DNA of 64,000 nt from Bacteroidota bacterium (lineage in GTDB: Bacteria; Bacteroidota; Bacteroidia; NS11-12g; UBA955). Shown here piece after piece: positions 45,274-55,600 of the stretch. The stretch spans positions 114,428-178,427 of the forward strand of contig JAUXOK010000009.1 in assembly GCA_030682255.1 (NCBI GenBank), given 5' to 3'. The notes under the pieces are model-generated. The model was not told the origin of the DNA. It saw nothing but the letters and a program-made list of their open reading frames with translations, and made no database searches. How positions within the stretch are numbered: position 1 is the first letter of the stretch; the number at the start of each line of letters is the position of its first letter. The translations under genes and the position numbers were made by a program.

Positions 45274-46572
45274 ATGTTTGAAAATTTAAGTCTCAAAATT
45301 GAGAAAGCTATTAAAAACCTTAAAGGTCAAGGTCGTATTTCTGAAATCAACGTAGCAGAAACCACCAAAGAAATAAGGAAAGCATTGGTAGAGGCCGATG
45401 TGAATTATAAAATAGCGAAAGAGTTTACAGATGTTGTCAAAGCCAAAGCTATTGGAGAGAATGTATTAACAAGCATTTCGCCAGGTCAACTGATGATAAA
45501 AATTGTTAATGATGAATTGGTTGAGTTGCTCGGAAGCACACATTCTGACATCAATTTCAATGGTTCACCTGCAATATTTTTGATAGCAGGATTGCAAGGC
45601 TCTGGAAAAACAACATTTTCAGGCAAACTAGCAAAGTACATTAAATCTAAAGGCAGGAATCCAATTTTAGTTGCATGTGATGTATATCGTCCAGCAGCTA
45701 TAAATCAATTAAAGGTATTGGGAGAATCTATTGATGTAAATGTGTACACAGAGATTGAAAATAAAAACCCACTTGAAATTGCAAAGAATGCTTTAAAATT
45801 CGCAAAAGACCACAACCATAATGTCGTGATTATTGATACAGCAGGCCGATTAAGCATTGATGAGCAAATGATGAATGAAATTTCAAATCTTAAACTCGAA
45901 ATTAAGCCTACTGAAACTTTATTTGTAGTAGACTCAATGACTGGTCAAGATGCTGTTAATACGGCAAAAACATTCAACGATAGATTAAATTTTGATGGAG
46001 TTGTTTTAACAAAATTAGATGGTGACACAAGAGGTGGAGCTGCATTGTCAATTAAATCTGTAGTAAACAAACCCATTAAATTTGTTAGTAATGGCGAAAA
46101 ACTAGATGCATTAGAATTGTTTTATCCAGATAGAATGGCTGGAAGAATACTAGGCAAGGGTGATGTAGTTAGTTTAGTAGAGAGGGCACAATCTGTTTAC
46201 AATGAGGAGGAGACAAGAAAACTCAACAAGAAAATTAGTAAAAACACTTTTGACCTCGAAGATTTTTTAGCTCAATTACAACAAATTAAAAAGATGGGAA
46301 ACATCAAAGATTTAATGGGAATGATTCCAGGTGTAAGCAACAAAATGAAGGATATGGATGTAGATGAATCTGCGTTCTCAAAAATTGAGTGCATCATTCA
46401 ATCAATGACACCACAAGAAAGAAAATCACCTGAAATCATTAGTGCTTCTAGAAAAAATAGAATTGCAAAAGGAAGTGGCAAAACAGTTCAAGAAGTTAAT
46501 AAATTGCTAGATCAGTTTACAGAAATGAAAAAGATGATGAAAAACATGAATGCCATGAAAATGGGCAGATAA
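45274..46572 (+). CDS. ffh: Signal recognition particle protein Ffh
   Basis: 432 residues. N domain helices, then the GTPase G domain with GLQGSGKTTFSGKLAKY (P-loop), ACDVYRPAAINQL, DTAGRL, TKLDGDTRGGAALS, and the methionine-rich M domain (KKMMKNMNAMKMGR). Binds the 4.5S RNA and signal peptides to direct co-translational export with FtsY. Convergent with msrA: the stops are adjacent at 46572/46573 with no visible terminator between. Confidence 0.98.
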   Translation: MFENLSLKIEKAIKNLKGQGRISEINVAETTKEIRKALVEADVNYKIAKEFTDVVKAKAIGENVLTSISPGQLMIKIVNDELVELLGSTHSDINFNGSPAIFLIAGLQGSGKTTFSGKLAKYIKSKGRNPILVACDVYRPAAINQLKVLGESIDVNVYTEIENKNPLEIAKNALKFAKDHNHNVVIIDTAGRLSIDEQMMNEISNLKLEIKPTETLFVVDSMTGQDAVNTAKTFNDRLNFDGVVLTKLDGDTRGGAALSIKSVVNKPIKFVSNGEKLDALELFYPDRMAGRILGKGDVVSLVERAQSVYNEEETRKLNKKISKNTFDLEDFLAQLQQIKKMGNIKDLMGMIPGVSNKMKDMDVDESAFSKIECIIQSMTPQERKSPEIISASRKNRIAKGSGKTVQEVNKLLDQFTEMKKMMKNMNAMKMGR

Positions 46573-47244
46573 TCAGTCTTTTAATAAATGCGAAAAGGAC
46601 TTTCTTAGTTTTGAAACTTTAGGATCAATCACAGCCGTACAATATGAGTTTTGTTCTCTATTTAGATTGTAATAATTTTGGTGATAATCTTCTGCTTCAT
46701 AAAATATTGTCAATGGATTGATTTCTGTAACTATTTTATTGTCAAATACTTGATTTTTCTCCAATTCTTTGATAAAGATTTCAGCTGACATTTTCTGATT
46801 TTCATTGTTGTAAAAAATGGCAGATCTATATTGAGTTCCAATATCACCGCCTTGTCTATTAAGGGTAGTTGGGTCGTGAATAGTAAAAAACACTGTTAAT
46901 ATTGTTTCATAGGAAATGATAGCAGGGTTATAATAAACTTGAACAGCTTCTGCATGTCCTGTCAAACCTGTACAAATCTCCTTATATGTTGGATTTTTAG
47001 TCAAGCCTCCTGTGTATCCGCTGATAACGGTATCGATTCCCTTTAGCCTATTCAAAGTGGTCTCAACGCACCAAAAGCAACCTCCTGCTAGAGTGGCAGT
47101 TTCAATTAAAGTATCTTTATTTTTGTATTCAGTCATATTAATGTCTATATCATTGGAACGTTTATTAGAAGTATATTGTTTGCATGACACCCCTGTAAAA
47201 AATAAACCAATAATAATCAGATGCTTATATTTCATAAGGTTCAT
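46573..47244 (-). CDS. msrA: Peptide-methionine (S)-S-oxide reductase, lipoprotein form
   Basis: 223 residues. Lipobox FFTGVSC (Cys21) puts it on an envelope membrane rather than in the cytoplasm. Catalytic Cys56 in GGCFWC, then GYTGG, GHAEAVQVYYNP, HDPTTLNRQGGDIGTQYRS, and EDYHQNYY. Reduces methionine-S-sulphoxide in exported proteins. Two starts (M1 or M4) both leave the lipobox intact. No msrB is fused or adjacent. Confidence 0.95.
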   Translation of the reverse strand: MNLMKYKHLIIIGLFFTGVSCKQYTSNKRSNDIDINMTEYKNKDTLIETATLAGGCFWCVETTLNRLKGIDTVISGYTGGLTKNPTYKEICTGLTGHAEAVQVYYNPAIISYETILTVFFTIHDPTTLNRQGGDIGTQYRSAIFYNNENQKMSAEIFIKELEKNQVFDNKIVTEINPLTIFYEAEDYHQNYYNLNREQNSYCTAVIDPKVSKLRKSFSHLLKD

Positions 47245-47270
47245 AAATTTTATAATTACAAAAATAAGAT

Positions 47271-47278
47271 TATTTTTG
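47271..47278 (+). promoter_or_regulatory. -7 promoter element (TATTTTTG) of the BNR-repeat gene
   Basis: TAnnTTTG ends 4 bases before the ATG at 47283; transcription would start at or within the start codon, giving a leaderless mRNA. Confidence 0.5.
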
Positions 47279-47282
47279 TAGA

Positions 47283-49688
47283 ATGGTACGTTACAATATT
47301 TATGTTTTTCTTATTATTTTATTTGTTTTAAATTCCTGTAATCTTAATTCTTCCAAAGATTTAAATAGCGATATTGAATCCCAATCATTTCCTGGTTATT
47401 ACGAGCAACTATTATATATCAAAACCAATGGCACAAACATACTTCCTGAATATGGAAAATACGATTTTGGTATAAAAAGCTCCAAAAGAAGTATTTCCAA
47501 TGCCTTAACTTCTCTTAAAGAATATGGACCAGACAATATTGGAGGTAGAATTAGAGCAATGGTTTTAGACAAAGCTAATCCCAATAGAATATTAGTTGGC
47601 GGTGTTTCTGGTGGAATTTTTGTTTCAGACAACAATGGAGCAAATTGGAGAGCAATTGACGACCACGCTATAACGCCAAGTGTTACTTTCATGGATCAAA
47701 ACCCATTTCAACCCAATGTTATATACTATTGCACAGGCGAAGGCTCAGGAAATAGCGCAGACATTATTGGAGCTGGTATATTTAAATCTACAGATGGAGG
47801 GCTAACTTTTTCACAATTACCATCTACAAATAACGCCAACTTTACCCGCTCATGGTCTTTAAAATGTTCTCTGATAGACACCAACACACTATTTGTGGCA
47901 ACACATTCCACAGGTTTGTGGAGAAGCACCAATGGTGGAAGCACTTTTTCTAAAGTTTATAATACAGGCACTCAAATCAATGATTTAGAAGTATTTCCGA
48001 ATGGGGTTGTTATGTTCACTATAAAAGGTGGAGGCGTTTATCGCTCAACAACTGGCAACTTAAATTCTTTCACTAAAGTTGCTTCAATAAATTCTACCTC
48101 ATCTGCAAGAGGTGAATTAGCTTACTGTAAAAATTTCCCTAACATTGTTTATGCTGCGATTTCTGGTCCAGACAACTCATACAATGGTGTATTGAAAGCA
48201 TTTTACAAATCTCGAGATGGGGGAGTTACTTTTGTAGAGAGAACAAATCCAAACGGAACAATTAATTTTGGTTTTACTTGGTACACACTAACAATGGGCG
48301 TTCAAGACAATGATTCAAATGCAATATTCGTTGGTTCTGTTAATTGTGGTTTTTCAAAAAATGGCGGTAATTCTTGGTCGAAGGCAACACAACAACATGC
48401 TGATAATCATATTATTGCAACAAAAAACAACAAAATGTATCTCGGTAGTGATGGTGGATTATGTTACTATGATTGGAGTAATTTAAATTCTTTCACAGAT
48501 TTGAATAATGGATTAAATATTACACAGTTTTATGCTGGGGATGTATCGCCTCATGGTATTGCAATTTTAGGCGGCACTCAAGACAATGGAACCAATCAAG
48601 GTATAAATAATAGCACATCATTTGGGGCAGTTTTTGGAGGAGATGGCGGATATTGTTATTATCACGCTTCAGACCCTGGCATTGCTTATGTTTCAACACA
48701 AAATGGCAATGTTTACAGAAATTCATCTTTTATCAGCGGAAATCTTCCTACAACTGATACCCGTTGGTTTATTCATCCATATGCTGTAAGCCCAACTCAT
48801 GGCGATTTAGTTTTATTTCCTTCAAATAGAAACTTATACTACAGTTCTAACGGTGGAAGCATATTTAAAAACCTACACCAAGTTTCTGCTGGTAGATATT
48901 TTTGTGGGGCATTTTCTGATGGCAACAATCCAGCTATATTTTCTGGGGGAAGTAGTTTATTAGTTGGTGTTGATTCTGTTGCAAATACAAAACCTAAAGT
49001 CATAGAATTAAGAACTGCTTTACCTTTAGCCATCAGATCATCATTTATTGGAGCTATTAAAGTTATTCCAGGATATAGAGATAGATTGTATCTATCTTTA
49101 AATAATATTGGAGATTCAGGAAGAGTATACAAAGTAACAGATTTTTTTGGAGCTCAACCTATTTATAAAAACATTTCCGGAAATCTTCCGAAAGGATTAC
49201 CTGTTAATTGGGTAGAGTGCGATCCATTGAATCCTGAACAAGTAATTTTTGCAGGCACCGATTATGGCCTATTTATTACTGAAAATGGCGGACAAACTTG
49301 GGTAAAAGACATCAGAATCCCTTCTACAGTTATTAGCTCAATTAAAATTCATGTTAATAAAAAAGATATTTACTTTTTTACGCATGGAAGAGGCATTTTC
49401 AGAGGGCAAATCAATAACAATGGCTTCTCTAATGTTACCACAAAAAATACGATACTACCAATCTCTGTTTTCCCTAATCCAGCTAAAAACGTTCTTAACA
49501 TAAATGCACCACAATTCAAAAATTCTGAATTGACTTTAATGGACGTTTCAGGAAAAATTGTTTACCAAGGTTTAATGAATGATGAAGTGGAAATATTAAA
49601 AATCAATGATTTTCAACCCGGAGTATATTTTCTTCATTTAAAAAACGATCAAAATAATATCACTCATAAGTTTATTATCAATCGTTAA
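47283..49688 (+). CDS. BNR/sortilin-type beta-propeller protein with T9SS type A sorting domain
   Basis: 801 residues. N-terminus FLIILFVLNSCNLNSS is a lipobox-like signal (Cys about 19). Residues ~65-720 carry BNR/Asp-box repeats: SDNNGANWRA, STDGGLTFSQ, STNGGSTFSK, SRDGGVTFVE, SKNGGNSWSK, SSNGGSIFKN, TENGGQTWVK, the pattern of VPS10/sortilin and exo-sialidase-like propellers. The last ~73 residues (FPNPAKNVLNI, LMDVSGKIVYQG, QPGVYFLHL) form a T9SS type A domain. Secreted or surface propeller, ligand or glycan binding; no catalytic residues could be assigned. Lipobox plus T9SS domain together is unusual. Confidence 0.88.
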   Translation: MVRYNIYVFLIILFVLNSCNLNSSKDLNSDIESQSFPGYYEQLLYIKTNGTNILPEYGKYDFGIKSSKRSISNALTSLKEYGPDNIGGRIRAMVLDKANPNRILVGGVSGGIFVSDNNGANWRAIDDHAITPSVTFMDQNPFQPNVIYYCTGEGSGNSADIIGAGIFKSTDGGLTFSQLPSTNNANFTRSWSLKCSLIDTNTLFVATHSTGLWRSTNGGSTFSKVYNTGTQINDLEVFPNGVVMFTIKGGGVYRSTTGNLNSFTKVASINSTSSARGELAYCKNFPNIVYAAISGPDNSYNGVLKAFYKSRDGGVTFVERTNPNGTINFGFTWYTLTMGVQDNDSNAIFVGSVNCGFSKNGGNSWSKATQQHADNHIIATKNNKMYLGSDGGLCYYDWSNLNSFTDLNNGLNITQFYAGDVSPHGIAILGGTQDNGTNQGINNSTSFGAVFGGDGGYCYYHASDPGIAYVSTQNGNVYRNSSFISGNLPTTDTRWFIHPYAVSPTHGDLVLFPSNRNLYYSSNGGSIFKNLHQVSAGRYFCGAFSDGNNPAIFSGGSSLLVGVDSVANTKPKVIELRTALPLAIRSSFIGAIKVIPGYRDRLYLSLNNIGDSGRVYKVTDFFGAQPIYKNISGNLPKGLPVNWVECDPLNPEQVIFAGTDYGLFITENGGQTWVKDIRIPSTVISSIKIHVNKKDIYFFTHGRGIFRGQINNNGFSNVTTKNTILPISVFPNPAKNVLNINAPQFKNSELTLMDVSGKIVYQGLMNDEVEILKINDFQPGVYFLHLKNDQNNITHKFIINR

Positions 49689-49696
49689 ACCTCTAA

Positions 49697-50362
49697 ATGT
49701 CTTCACACCACATTGTTCGTGATGCGCAGGAACCTGCACTTATCATTGCCAATGGCGAACTATGTTCCACAGATTTATTATCTCAATTACTGGAGTGGAG
49801 TCCTTTTATTGTTGTTTTAGATGGCGCACTACAAAGAGTGTTAGATTTACAAATTAAATTTGATGTTTTATTAGGCGACTTCGACCACCATACCATTGAA
49901 GAGATTCAATCAATTTTGCCCCCACATTCTGAAATCATACATACGCCTGACCAAAATAAAACTGATTTGGAAAAGGGTTTGGATTATTTAATTCAAAAAA
50001 ATCACAAAGCTGTAAATATCGTTTGGGCAACAGGCCGGAGAAGCGATCATTATCTGAATAACATCAGTATATTGTCTCGATATTCCCATGCTTTAAACAT
50101 TGTGATGTTGGATGATTATTCTCGGATATATCCCATTAAATCAGGATTTAAAAAACATTATTCCGCTAACACCAATATTTCGTTGATGCCACTTGGCAAG
50201 GTAGAAAATCTAACAACCGATAACTTGATATGGGAGTGTCAAAACTTAAACATCGAATTTCCGATCTCTTCGAGCAGTTGCAATCGCGTTAGAAATGATG
50301 GGATAGTTACTGTTACATTTGAATCGGGCATACTCCTGATGATGGAATGTATTGATTTGTAG
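49697..50362 (+). CDS. thiN: Thiamine diphosphokinase
   Basis: 221 residues. VLDGALQRVLDLQIKFDVLLGDFD, DQNKTDLEKGLDYL and WATGRRSDHYLNNI are the nucleotide- and thiamine-binding motifs of TPK (usual D.DG....., GDxDS, TDxxKAL, GgRxDHxLaN). It phosphorylates thiamine to thiamine diphosphate, the cofactor of KorAB. Eight bases after the BNR gene, so possibly co-transcribed by read-through. No THI-box seen. Confidence 0.9.
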   Translation: MSSHHIVRDAQEPALIIANGELCSTDLLSQLLEWSPFIVVLDGALQRVLDLQIKFDVLLGDFDHHTIEEIQSILPPHSEIIHTPDQNKTDLEKGLDYLIQKNHKAVNIVWATGRRSDHYLNNISILSRYSHALNIVMLDDYSRIYPIKSGFKKHYSANTNISLMPLGKVENLTTDNLIWECQNLNIEFPISSSSCNRVRNDGIVTVTFESGILLMMECIDL

Positions 50363-50402
50363 ACTATTATATTGGATAGTTAAATATTAAAGAATAGGTT
50401 TA

Positions 50403-50428
50403 CCTATCAACTTGATATATTTGATAGG
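50403..50428. promoter_or_regulatory. Perfect inverted repeat upstream of the two-component operon
   Basis: CCTATCAA-N10-TTGATAGG, perfect 8-bp arms, about 50 bases upstream of the -7 element. No T-tract follows, so it is not a terminator; operator is a reasonable guess. Confidence 0.35.
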
Positions 50429-50478
50429 ATTGATATAATGGCAACCCATAATAAATTTAAAATCAATTATTTTTAGTT

Positions 50479-50486
50479 TATATTTG
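50479..50486 (+). promoter_or_regulatory. -7 promoter element (TATATTTG) of the two-component operon
   Basis: TAnnTTTG match, 5 bases before the ATG at 50492; -33 region TTTA about 19 bases upstream. Confidence 0.5.
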
Positions 50487-50491
50487 CGAAT

Positions 50492-50740
50492 ATGATTGAT
50501 GAATCATTCATATCAACAAATAGAACTACCATCTCCAACAAGAAATGGTTTACTTGGCTTTTGGTATTTATATTATTAATTTCAAATATACTTTCTTATC
50601 AAGCAACAGACCGCTTTTTTGAAAAAAACAGCAACATCACAATTGAGGAAGCTAAAGTTGAACAAGACATGCTTTCCTCAGGCAATAGAATGATAGATTG
50701 GGCAAAGGATTTACTTCGTTTTTTTAGAAATCCACAATAA
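50492..50740 (+). CDS. Small single-pass membrane protein leading the two-component operon
   Basis: 82 residues. One hydrophobic helix at about 21-40 (WFTWLLVFILLISNILSY), short N-terminal polar part, C-terminal helix with charged and amphipathic residues (ERFFEKNSNITIEEAKVEQD-like, ending LLRFFRNPQ). No family recognised. It lies 12 bases before the histidine kinase gene behind a good promoter, so it probably belongs to the same transcript; a role in the sensor is possible but unproven. Confidence 0.65.
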   Translation: MIDESFISTNRTTISNKKWFTWLLVFILLISNILSYQATDRFFEKNSNITIEEAKVEQDMLSSGNRMIDWAKDLLRFFRNPQ

Positions 50741-50752
50741 AACAATTTCAAA

Positions 50753-51808
50753 GTGATAAATAACTTTTTCAAAGAATTAATTTCGATTATAAATAGGTAT
50801 AAAATTTATCACTTAGCCTTTTGGTTAGTTTATATTGCTTTTTGGTCATTTATACTTCGTTCAGGTATTTCTTGGAAAAGAGACATCTTCAATGCAACTA
50901 TTTTTATTTTCTTCCACTTAATTGTAAGCTATTTTAACAATTATTATCTGATCGAATGGTTTTTGTTTCGAAAACGATATTTGGCATATTTAACTTCGCT
51001 ATTTTTATCAATTACTTTAGTTATATTTCCATTATCAGTCGCAACATATAGATATATCCCATTATTAGAAGATAGCGTACAATCAATTTGGACTTTTAAT
51101 TTTTTTGTCTACAATTTTCTGTTTATTTTGTTTACCGTATTATTGAGTTCATCAATCAAACTCTTCAGAAATTGGTACATCAAAGAACAAGCCAATAAGG
51201 CGCTCGAAAAATTAAATGTAGAAAGTGAACTCAAATATTTAAAAGCCCAAATTAATCCACATTTTTTATTTAACAATCTTAATAACTTATATGCCTTGAC
51301 ACTCAAAAACTCTGAAATGGCTCCAGATGTAGTTTTAAAGCTATCTAATATCTTAAGATATGGGCTTTATGATAGTCAGAAACAAAAAGTTAGCATCGAA
51401 GAAGATTTACAATTCATTAAAGACTACATTGAACTCGAAAAACTGAGGTTAGGCGAAAAAACAACAATTAACATATCAACTCAAGGCAATTTAAAAGGCA
51501 TTCAAATAGAACCATTCCTTTTTATCAACTTCATAGAAAATGCATTTAAACATGGCGCAAACCCCACACTAGGCAAATCATTCATATCCATTCAATATTT
51601 GATAGACGAAGAAAACAAAACTCTTTTTTTTAAAATATCAAACAGTAAACCTAATAAATTGAACAATTTAAATCATAACTCGATAGGTGGTATTGGTCTA
51701 AAAAATGTGCAAACCCGTCTGAATATTTTGTATCCTAACAAACATGAAATTAAAATTGCTGACGAAACAGACACATATACTGTTTCCTTAAAAATCAAAT
51801 TAACATAA
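50753..51808 (+). CDS. LytS/YehU-type sensor histidine kinase
   Basis: 351 residues, GTG start. Four hydrophobic segments in ~20-135, no large extracellular domain. His_kinase domain from about 160: AQINPHFLFNNLNNLYAL with the phospho-accepting His170, KLSNILRYGLYD, YIELEKLRLG and, in the ATPase part, PFLFINFIENAFKHG (N box) and GGIGLKNVQTRL (G box). It phosphorylates the LytTR regulator encoded 3 bases downstream. Confidence 0.93.
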   Translation: MINNFFKELISIINRYKIYHLAFWLVYIAFWSFILRSGISWKRDIFNATIFIFFHLIVSYFNNYYLIEWFLFRKRYLAYLTSLFLSITLVIFPLSVATYRYIPLLEDSVQSIWTFNFFVYNFLFILFTVLLSSSIKLFRNWYIKEQANKALEKLNVESELKYLKAQINPHFLFNNLNNLYALTLKNSEMAPDVVLKLSNILRYGLYDSQKQKVSIEEDLQFIKDYIELEKLRLGEKTTINISTQGNLKGIQIEPFLFINFIENAFKHGANPTLGKSFISIQYLIDEENKTLFFKISNSKPNKLNNLNHNSIGGIGLKNVQTRLNILYPNKHEIKIADETDTYTVSLKIKLT

Positions 51809-51811
51809 AGC

Positions 51812-52534
51812 ATGAAAAAAACAATTAAATGCATGGCCATAGATGATGAACCACTGGCTTTAGAAATTATTGAAACACACATTTCAAAATTTGACAACTT
51901 GAATTTGATAAGTAAATGTTCAAATGCTATAGAAGCTCTGGAATTTATCAAATCTGATGTCCCCGATTTAATATTTTGTGATATCAACATGCCCGAAATT
52001 AGTGGTATCGATTTTGCAAAGGCAATAAAAGACAAAAATATCCTAGTTGTTTTTACAACTGCATACTCAGAATATGCTGTAGAAGCATTTTCACTTGACG
52101 CTTTAGATTATTTGCTCAAACCAATTTCTTTCGAAAGATTTAAAAAAGCTGTAGAAAGAGCCAACGAATACTTTGAATTTAAAAATCTAACAACGCAACC
52201 ACTTTCAGAACTAGCCGATGGCCACATGTTTGTTAAAGCAGATTCCAGAATGGTTAAGATTAATTATGAAGACATTTGGTATATTGAAGCTTTTGCAGAT
52301 TATGTTAAAATATATACCTCAGAAGACAAGAGAATTGTTACGCTTCAAACCATGAAAAAAATGGAACAATCTTTACCTCAACATTTATTTGGCAGGGTAC
52401 ATCGCAGTTATATAGTTGCTTTAAAGAAAGTTGAAGCTATTGGTGTTCACGATGTTAAGGTAGGAAATAAAAACATTCCACTAGGCAAAAATTACAAAGA
52501 TTCGTTTTCCGAAAAACTAAAAACCAATAAGTAA
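51812..52534 (+). CDS. LytTR-family response regulator
   Basis: 240 residues. Receiver domain 1-120 with D10/D11, phospho-acceptor D57 in FCDINMPEISG, and the conserved Lys in LLKPISFERF. LytTR DNA-binding domain ~145-240 (FVKADSRMVKINYEDIWYIEAFADYVKIYT, FGRVHRSYIVAL, PLGKNYKDSF). Partner of the kinase upstream. The large T9SS protein gene starts 155 bases downstream and is a plausible but unproven target. Confidence 0.95.
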   Translation: MKKTIKCMAIDDEPLALEIIETHISKFDNLNLISKCSNAIEALEFIKSDVPDLIFCDINMPEISGIDFAKAIKDKNILVVFTTAYSEYAVEAFSLDALDYLLKPISFERFKKAVERANEYFEFKNLTTQPLSELADGHMFVKADSRMVKINYEDIWYIEAFADYVKIYTSEDKRIVTLQTMKKMEQSLPQHLFGRVHRSYIVALKKVEAIGVHDVKVGNKNIPLGKNYKDSFSEKLKTNK

Positions 52535-52688
52535 CTAGCTTTTAAATGAAATTTTAAAAAAAATCGTTTTTTAACCTCAGGTTTAATATAAAACCAAAAA
52601 CAATTTAAAAAATAATATGACATTTTTTTGTCACATTATTGGTTTATTCCTGCATTATTTCTATTTTTACAAGGTTAAATTGAATAAT

Positions 52689-55600
52689 ATGATTAAAACA
52701 TTTACTAGCTGTATAATTTTCGCCTTTCTTTTCCTTTACTCAAATCAATTAAATTCTCAAACTATCACCATTGGAAATGGCGCATTTATTAATTCTAATT
52801 TAGCCGGACCAATTTATTCATCTGTCAATATAGGTTCTCATTCAAGATACGCCTATATTTTCCCAAAATCATTACTCAACAATCTTCAAAACGGAGACAG
52901 TATTCGTTCGTTATCCTTCTTAAAAAACGGAATTGGGAATATAGTTGGCACTTGTACAATGAAAATTTACATAAGAACTACTGTTAATAATGATTATGGT
53001 ACAAGAAACGTAGTATGGAACAATCAAATCAATGCTACAGGCATGAAACTCATATACAGTAAAAGCCCTGCCAATGAGATAGGAAATAACCCAGGATGGA
53101 AAAATTTCGAATTTGATTCTGCATTTGTTTACGATACTTTACTAGGAAAAAACCTTGAAATTTTAGTAGAATATTATCAAGCATCTAGTCAAAACAACAA
53201 TGTCTTTTGGAGTTATGAAAACGGCAATTCTATAAACGGCTATTCATTTAATCAAACTAAATTCATAAGAACAAACAACACGACAATGCCTGATTCAACA
53301 AATAGTTCCTCAGACATTCACCCCACAATCCGCATTAATTTTCCAAGAAATAATTTCGAAATTTCAACTAGCAAAATATACTCACTTGGTAAAATCCCAG
53401 TACCATTAGGAAATCCTGATACCGTTAGAGCAATCATAAGAAATATTGGTAAAAAAGATGCTAATAATTTTAAAGTATATTTGTTAAGCAAAGGCGCTAA
53501 TAACCTTATTGATTCAGGCATTTACTCATTAAATCGGAATGAAGAAAAACTAATAAATCTACCATTATTATACCCAAGCAACATTGGTATCGATAGCCTT
53601 TATATTAAATTCGGGAACGCTCAAAACACTAATTTAAGCACCCCATACAACATCAGGCTTGCTAACGAAAACACTTATTCCTACAGAGACATCACTCAAC
53701 CTATTGCTGGTGGTATTGGATTTAATGGAGGTACTGGCGACTTCGTTGCTAAATTTTTTCTAAATTCTCTTAAATCCATCAATCAAATTAGTGTTAATTT
53801 CGCAATTTCCAATCAAAAATTCAAACTAGGCATTTGGGATGTTGACAGCACTACCGGGACCCCAGGTCAAAATATTTGGACATCTGATACTTTAACTTCT
53901 GCTAATAATTTTATAACACCAATTATACCAGCAGTAAATGTTGAAGGAAACTTTTTTGTTGGGGTTAAACAAATTGGAACTCAAAATGTTGCTTTCGGAT
54001 ATCAACCTGATGTTCCATCTAGACCACAAACATTTTATTACACAACACCCACAGGTGGAACAAATTGGGTAGACTTTTCACCAGGAGCTCCATTTAAATT
54101 TGTTATAGAACCTCGTCTTCAAAGAGCAAATGACTTGGCTCCTATCAATTTAGTATCCCCTATAGACACTGTTAATTTAAACACAGTTGTCACAATGGCT
54201 CCAAAAGCTAGAATACTAAATTATGGCGGCAACAATCAGTTTACACCCTTTACAACTAGCATGATTATTAGTCGAAATAACAGCATTGTTTATTCATCTA
54301 GTAAACAAGACACCCTATCTAGCGGTCTTTACAGAACTATTACATTTGATTCAAGTTTTTTACCAATTCTAGCCGGTCAATACAATGTTTTAGTAATTAC
54401 TCGATTAAGTAATGACGAACAAAAAGATAATGACACACTTCGAACTAGAATTATTGTGGCAACATATAATGATATTGGATTAGGTTCTGTTTTCGACCCT
54501 AGTAGTTTTTTTGATTATGAACAAAATATTGACACTATTTATCCAACTGTTTTTGTACAAAACTTTGGATTAGACAGTAAAGGACCTTTCAATGTTACAG
54601 CTCAAATATATGATAGCACCAATAATCTTTTATACGCTCAAACCAGATCATATTCTTTAGCACCCCTTAATAGCATTTTAGCATCATTCGACCCTTTTCC
54701 TTGCAACAAAAAAGGTACTTATTTTTTCAAAGCATATACTCAACTCACAAATGATGTAAATAGAAGAAATGATTCTGCATTTAGAACATTTAAAATCGTA
54801 AAAAGTAATGATGTTGGGATTTCAAAAATTGTTTATCCTGAAAATAAAAAAAGTTTAGCACCTCCAGTTGCTTCTAAAAGACCAGAAGTAACAGTTGATA
54901 ATTTTGGAGATTTAAACCAAAATTTACCTTTTAAAGTTTTTTGTGAAATATATTACTCAGGCAACTTAATATACAAAGACTCTTCATCCACAAATAGCTT
55001 TAGAGGTGTAACTAATAGCGTGTTTTTTAAATTTTTCCAACCAACACAAATTGGCTATTATCAATTGAAAGCATACACACAACTCATAGATGACCAACAA
55101 GCAAACAACGATACACTATACAGTGATTTTGCTGTAGGAATTCCTGATGACATCTCCATTAACAATATTATCCCAACAGACAATTTCCGCACTCAAATCA
55201 ATCAAAGAATAGCACCAAAAGCTAGCTTTAGTAACAAAGGCTTAAACCATCAATCAACCCCATTTCCTGTTGTTTTTCAAGCATTTGATAACGGAATTAA
55301 CATTTATTCAAGCACTAAACTTATTACTTTAGATAGTGGCGAAACCAAAAACATCACATTTGACAGCACATTGACATTCAACAAAACAGGAAGTTATCAA
55401 ATAGTAGCATACACATCTTTAGCCAATGATTTTATATCAAATAACGACAGTATCAATGCAACGTTTATTGCCAGAATAAACTACGACATTAGCATTTCTA
55501 ATATTATAAATCCTAAAAACAATGATACATTATTGGTTGGTATTGACAAATTAAAACCTCAAATTGAGCTAGAAAATCTTGGAGACAGTATCTATAATGA

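Noticed and set aside
52617-52688. N-terminal extension of the large T9SS protein
   Set aside because: The longer frame would place a second hydrophobic stretch before a complete signal peptide starting at 52689.
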